DNA of 64,000 bases, from assembly GCF_022701195.1 (NCBI RefSeq), contig NZ_CP078089.1, forward strand, positions 496,001 through 560,000. The letters are read 5' to 3'. The notes beneath the pieces were generated by a model. That model was not told where the DNA came from, made no database searches, and saw only the letters and a list, made by a program, of their open reading frames with translations. Each line of letters starts with the position of its first letter. Positions within the stretch are counted from its first letter, which is position 1. Of this stretch, positions 62,007 to 64,000 are shown in pieces. The translations under genes were made by a program, and so were the position numbers. This DNA is from Allobaculum mucilyticum. Lineage in GTDB: Bacteria; Bacillota_I; Bacilli_A; Erysipelotrichales; Erysipelotrichaceae.

Positions 62007-64000
62007 TTATGCCGAAAGCTGATCAAGAACTTCTTTACTCGGCGCTTTGCGCAGAGCAAGCATAGCGTTGTTGAGTGCTTTTGCTGCGTTATCTACATCT
62101 TCCTGAGTAGCAGTAGAAGAATTCCGGACTGCTTCAGCAGCTGCTTTAGCCTCGGCAAATACTGTCTTGACATCTTTGCCATCTGTTCCAATGATGGAAC
62201 GATAGCTTTGGAGGCTGCGTTCAATCTGAACAGCCTTTGTTGCAGCCATGTCAAGAAGCGTATAATCCGGACCTTTTTCCCAATTTGCATAGATACGGAT
62301 CGGTTTAGTGACTTTAGTGGTAAAGTCATACGGTGTTTCACGCGCTTCATCCGCATACCAGCCGGCAAATCTGTATCCTTTGCGCACTGGATCATCAGGT
62401 CTTGCAACAGAATTGCCATTGATTACCGGTATTGCAAAATCACTTACTCCATCCACAACAAATAAAACAGTGAGAATCCTATTCATCCAATGTGCTACAA
62501 GTTTCAGATCTCCTGTGATTGGGGTGCTGAAGTCAAAGGCTGTTTTTGAACCTTCTGCAAACCAGCCATCAAAAATGCATCCAGTTTTTGTTGGATCTGC
62601 CGGTTTAGAGATGGGGTGATTGAATTCTACTGTAACTGGACTTACTGCACTGCCTCCATCCGAGTCAAAGGACACTGTATATTTATTTGCTGTCCAGTGA
62701 GCAGTCAGTGTCAGAGGTCCGGTGATCTTAGTATTGAAGTCAAAGGCTTTTTCAGCGCCTCCTACAAACCAGCCGGCAAACGTATAGCCTGTCTTCGTTG
62801 GATTAGATGGCGCAGTGATAGCCGTACCGTAATCTGTTGTCATGGACGCTACCGGGGTACCGCCATCAGAGTCAAAGGTAACTACATAACTTTCGACTGT
62901 CCAGCGAGCTTTCAGCTTCAGATCTCCTGTAATCGGCGTACTGAAGTCAAAGACTTTTTCAGAACCTTCTGCGAACCAGCCGGCAAATGTATAGCCTGTC
63001 TTCTGCGGATCATTAGCTGGACGGGTGACTTTTCCGTTTTCTTCTACATTGACCGATTCAACTGGTGTTCCGCCCTGGGTATCAAAGGTAACGGTGTATT
63101 TCGGCGTTGGAATCTCGGTCCACTGGGCGTAGATCGTGGTTGACTGCGTAATTGGAGTATCGAAGTCGAATTCTTCGTCTCCGTCTGCTGTTGTATACCA
63201 GCCTTTGAATGTAAAGCCTGCTTTGGTTGGATTCTCTGCCGGACGGGCAACAACTGTGTTTTTTTCAACAGTAACTAGTTCGATTGTCGATCCATCCTGT
63301 GTATTAAACGTAACTGTTACAAGTTCAACGAGTGCCTGCCGTGCAGCCTGAAGAGCTGTCAGCGCTTCTGTAACTTCAGCTGCCGATGGAGCCTCTTTAT
63401 CAAGAACGGCTTTAGCGGCATCCCGTGCAGCTGTAAATGCATCAAATGATTCCTGGGAATAAGTGTTTCCATCGTTGGTAATCTGGAGACATTCTTTGTA
63501 TTCGTTATCGAGTTCCGTTGTATCGCCTTTGTACTGGGCAACGAATTCAAGTCTGCTGCCGGAAACGACTTCATCCTCCGCAATACCCCAGCCAATGAAA
63601 ATCTGGCCGTCAGCTGTTGGAGTTTCAGATGGGATATATGTACTGAGCGGTTCTTTCTCAACTGCATTTTCTACAGTTTTGAAGACTTCATCACCATTTT
63701 TGAAGACCAGCGTATACAGGTGACGGAGCTCATCTGTTTCTTTCTGCAGATTTGCAAGAGCTGTGCTAACACCCTCAGTTGTTGGAAGAGGAGTCTTCAG
63801 AGCGGTTGCTGCAGCACTGCGTGCATCCTCAAATCCTGCCCAGGATTCTTCGCTGAAGTCTGCTGCTGCATAGTCTTTGACTGTGTCATAAAGCGTATTG
63901 AGCGCAGAACGGTCAACACCTTCATACTTGCCGGATACGGTAACCCATGCGATAGTCGGTTCTTTTTCGCCAGTCTTCTTGAACGCCAGCGTACCAGTCT
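62007..64000 (-). CDS. large surface protein, C-terminal part: FIVAR-like and InlB-type repeats (runs off window)
   Basis: An open minus-strand frame covers the whole right end of the window with no stop and few methionines, so the first ATG at 62843 is internal and not the start. It contains FIVAR-like helical segments (LTALQAARQALVELVTVTFN region near 63340 and another near 63800). Five InlB B-type repeats follow (VTFDTQGGTPVESV, VVTFDSDGGTPVASM, FAGWFAEGSEKVFDF) between 63300 and 62270, then a final FIVAR-like module ending in LDQLSA. No LPXTG or membrane anchor is present at the C-terminus. Such proteins are usually extracellular adhesins or parts of glycan-active enzymes. The N-terminal domains lie outside the window. 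Confidence 0.85.
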   Translation of the reverse strand, partial: TGTLAFKKTGEKEPTIAWVTVSGKYEGVDRSALNTLYDTVKDYAAADFSEESWAGFEDARSAAATALKTPLPTTEGVSTALANLQKETDELRHLYTLVFKNGDEVFKTVENAVEKEPLSTYIPSETPTADGQIFIGWGIAEDEVVSGSRLEFVAQYKGDTTELDNEYKECLQITNDGNTYSQESFDAFTAARDAAKAVLDKEAPSAAEVTEALTALQAARQALVELVTVTFNTQDGSTIELVTVEKNTVVARPAENPTKAGFTFKGWYTTADGDEEFDFDTPITQSTTIYAQWTEIPTPKYTVTFDTQGGTPVESVNVEENGKVTRPANDPQKTGYTFAGWFAEGSEKVFDFSTPITGDLKLKARWTVESYVVTFDSDGGTPVASMTTDYGTAITAPSNPTKTGYTFAGWFVGGAEKAFDFNTKITGPLTLTAHWTANKYTVSFDSDGGSAVSPVTVEFNHPISKPADPTKTGCIFDGWFAEGSKTAFDFSTPITGDLKLVAHWMNRILTVLFVVDGVSDFAIPVINGNSVARPDDPVRKGYRFAGWYADEARETPYDFTTKVTKPIRIYANWEKGPDYTLLDMAATKAVQIERSLQSYRSIIGTDGKDVKTVFAEAKAAAEAVRNSSTATQEDVDNAAKALNNAMLALRKAPSKEVLDQLSA

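Overview
The window looks like a chromosomal segment of a low-to-mid GC Bacillota bacterium. Rho-independent terminators, strong AGGAGG-type ribosome binding sites, the sigma-A and EIIA-Man families, and many secreted proteins with YRLYNPN/GEHFYT (DUF5648-type) repeats make a gut Erysipelotrichia relative the best guess. That taxonomic call is inference from gene content.

Layout. 1-2.6 kb: a secreted or membrane-anchored DUF1906 glycoside-hydrolase-like gene whose 5' end is cut by an IS-end fragment, with a small 2-TM protein downstream. 2.8-4.9 kb: a bacterial class C-like group II intron with its reverse transcriptase, sitting directly behind the terminator of an amino-sugar operon (agaS-like isomerase and an EIIA-Man-type PTS protein, 5.0-6.6 kb). 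6.9-14.7 kb: housekeeping genes (membrane protein, aldose epimerase, HAD phosphatase, a malic enzyme/patatin/rpoD operon, pepT).

15.1-38.85 kb: a 23.7-kb island built almost wholly of insertion sequences. It holds four kinds of IS4-like element sharing one terminal repeat (CAATGTCATTAAGTTAA), an IS1182-like element nested inside one of them, two IS1634-like elements and an ISL3-like element with a DUF6431-like accessory ORF. Between them lie broken thrE-type exporter genes, a small-ORF cluster, and two inverted copies of a two-gene secreted cassette (V8/trypsin-like protease plus a second DUF5648 protein). The two outer edges carry the same 8-bp sequence GTCCTGCT. The island separates the CBS/DRTGG inorganic pyrophosphatase gene (38.9-40.5 kb) from what appears to be its own terminator at 15.04-15.11 kb.

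38.9-64 kb: a conserved chromosome again: tRNA-Thr(GGT), maf, a double zinc-ribbon membrane protein, a threonine regulon (thrC-thrB-ACT-DUF1461 diverging from hom-lysC-asd), an FAD oxidoreductase, a deoxyinosine glycosylase, a secreted CHAP/NlpC-like DUF5648 protein, and a cobalamin-methionine module. In that module a DUF4430 lipoprotein and an ECF S component diverge from a MetH reactivation protein, MetH and a MetF fusion. The window ends inside a large surface protein with InlB-type and FIVAR-like repeats.

The genes fit a fermentative host-associated organism that makes threonine/lysine precursors and methionine and uses amino sugars. The IS island and its secreted protease cassettes are the unusual part.
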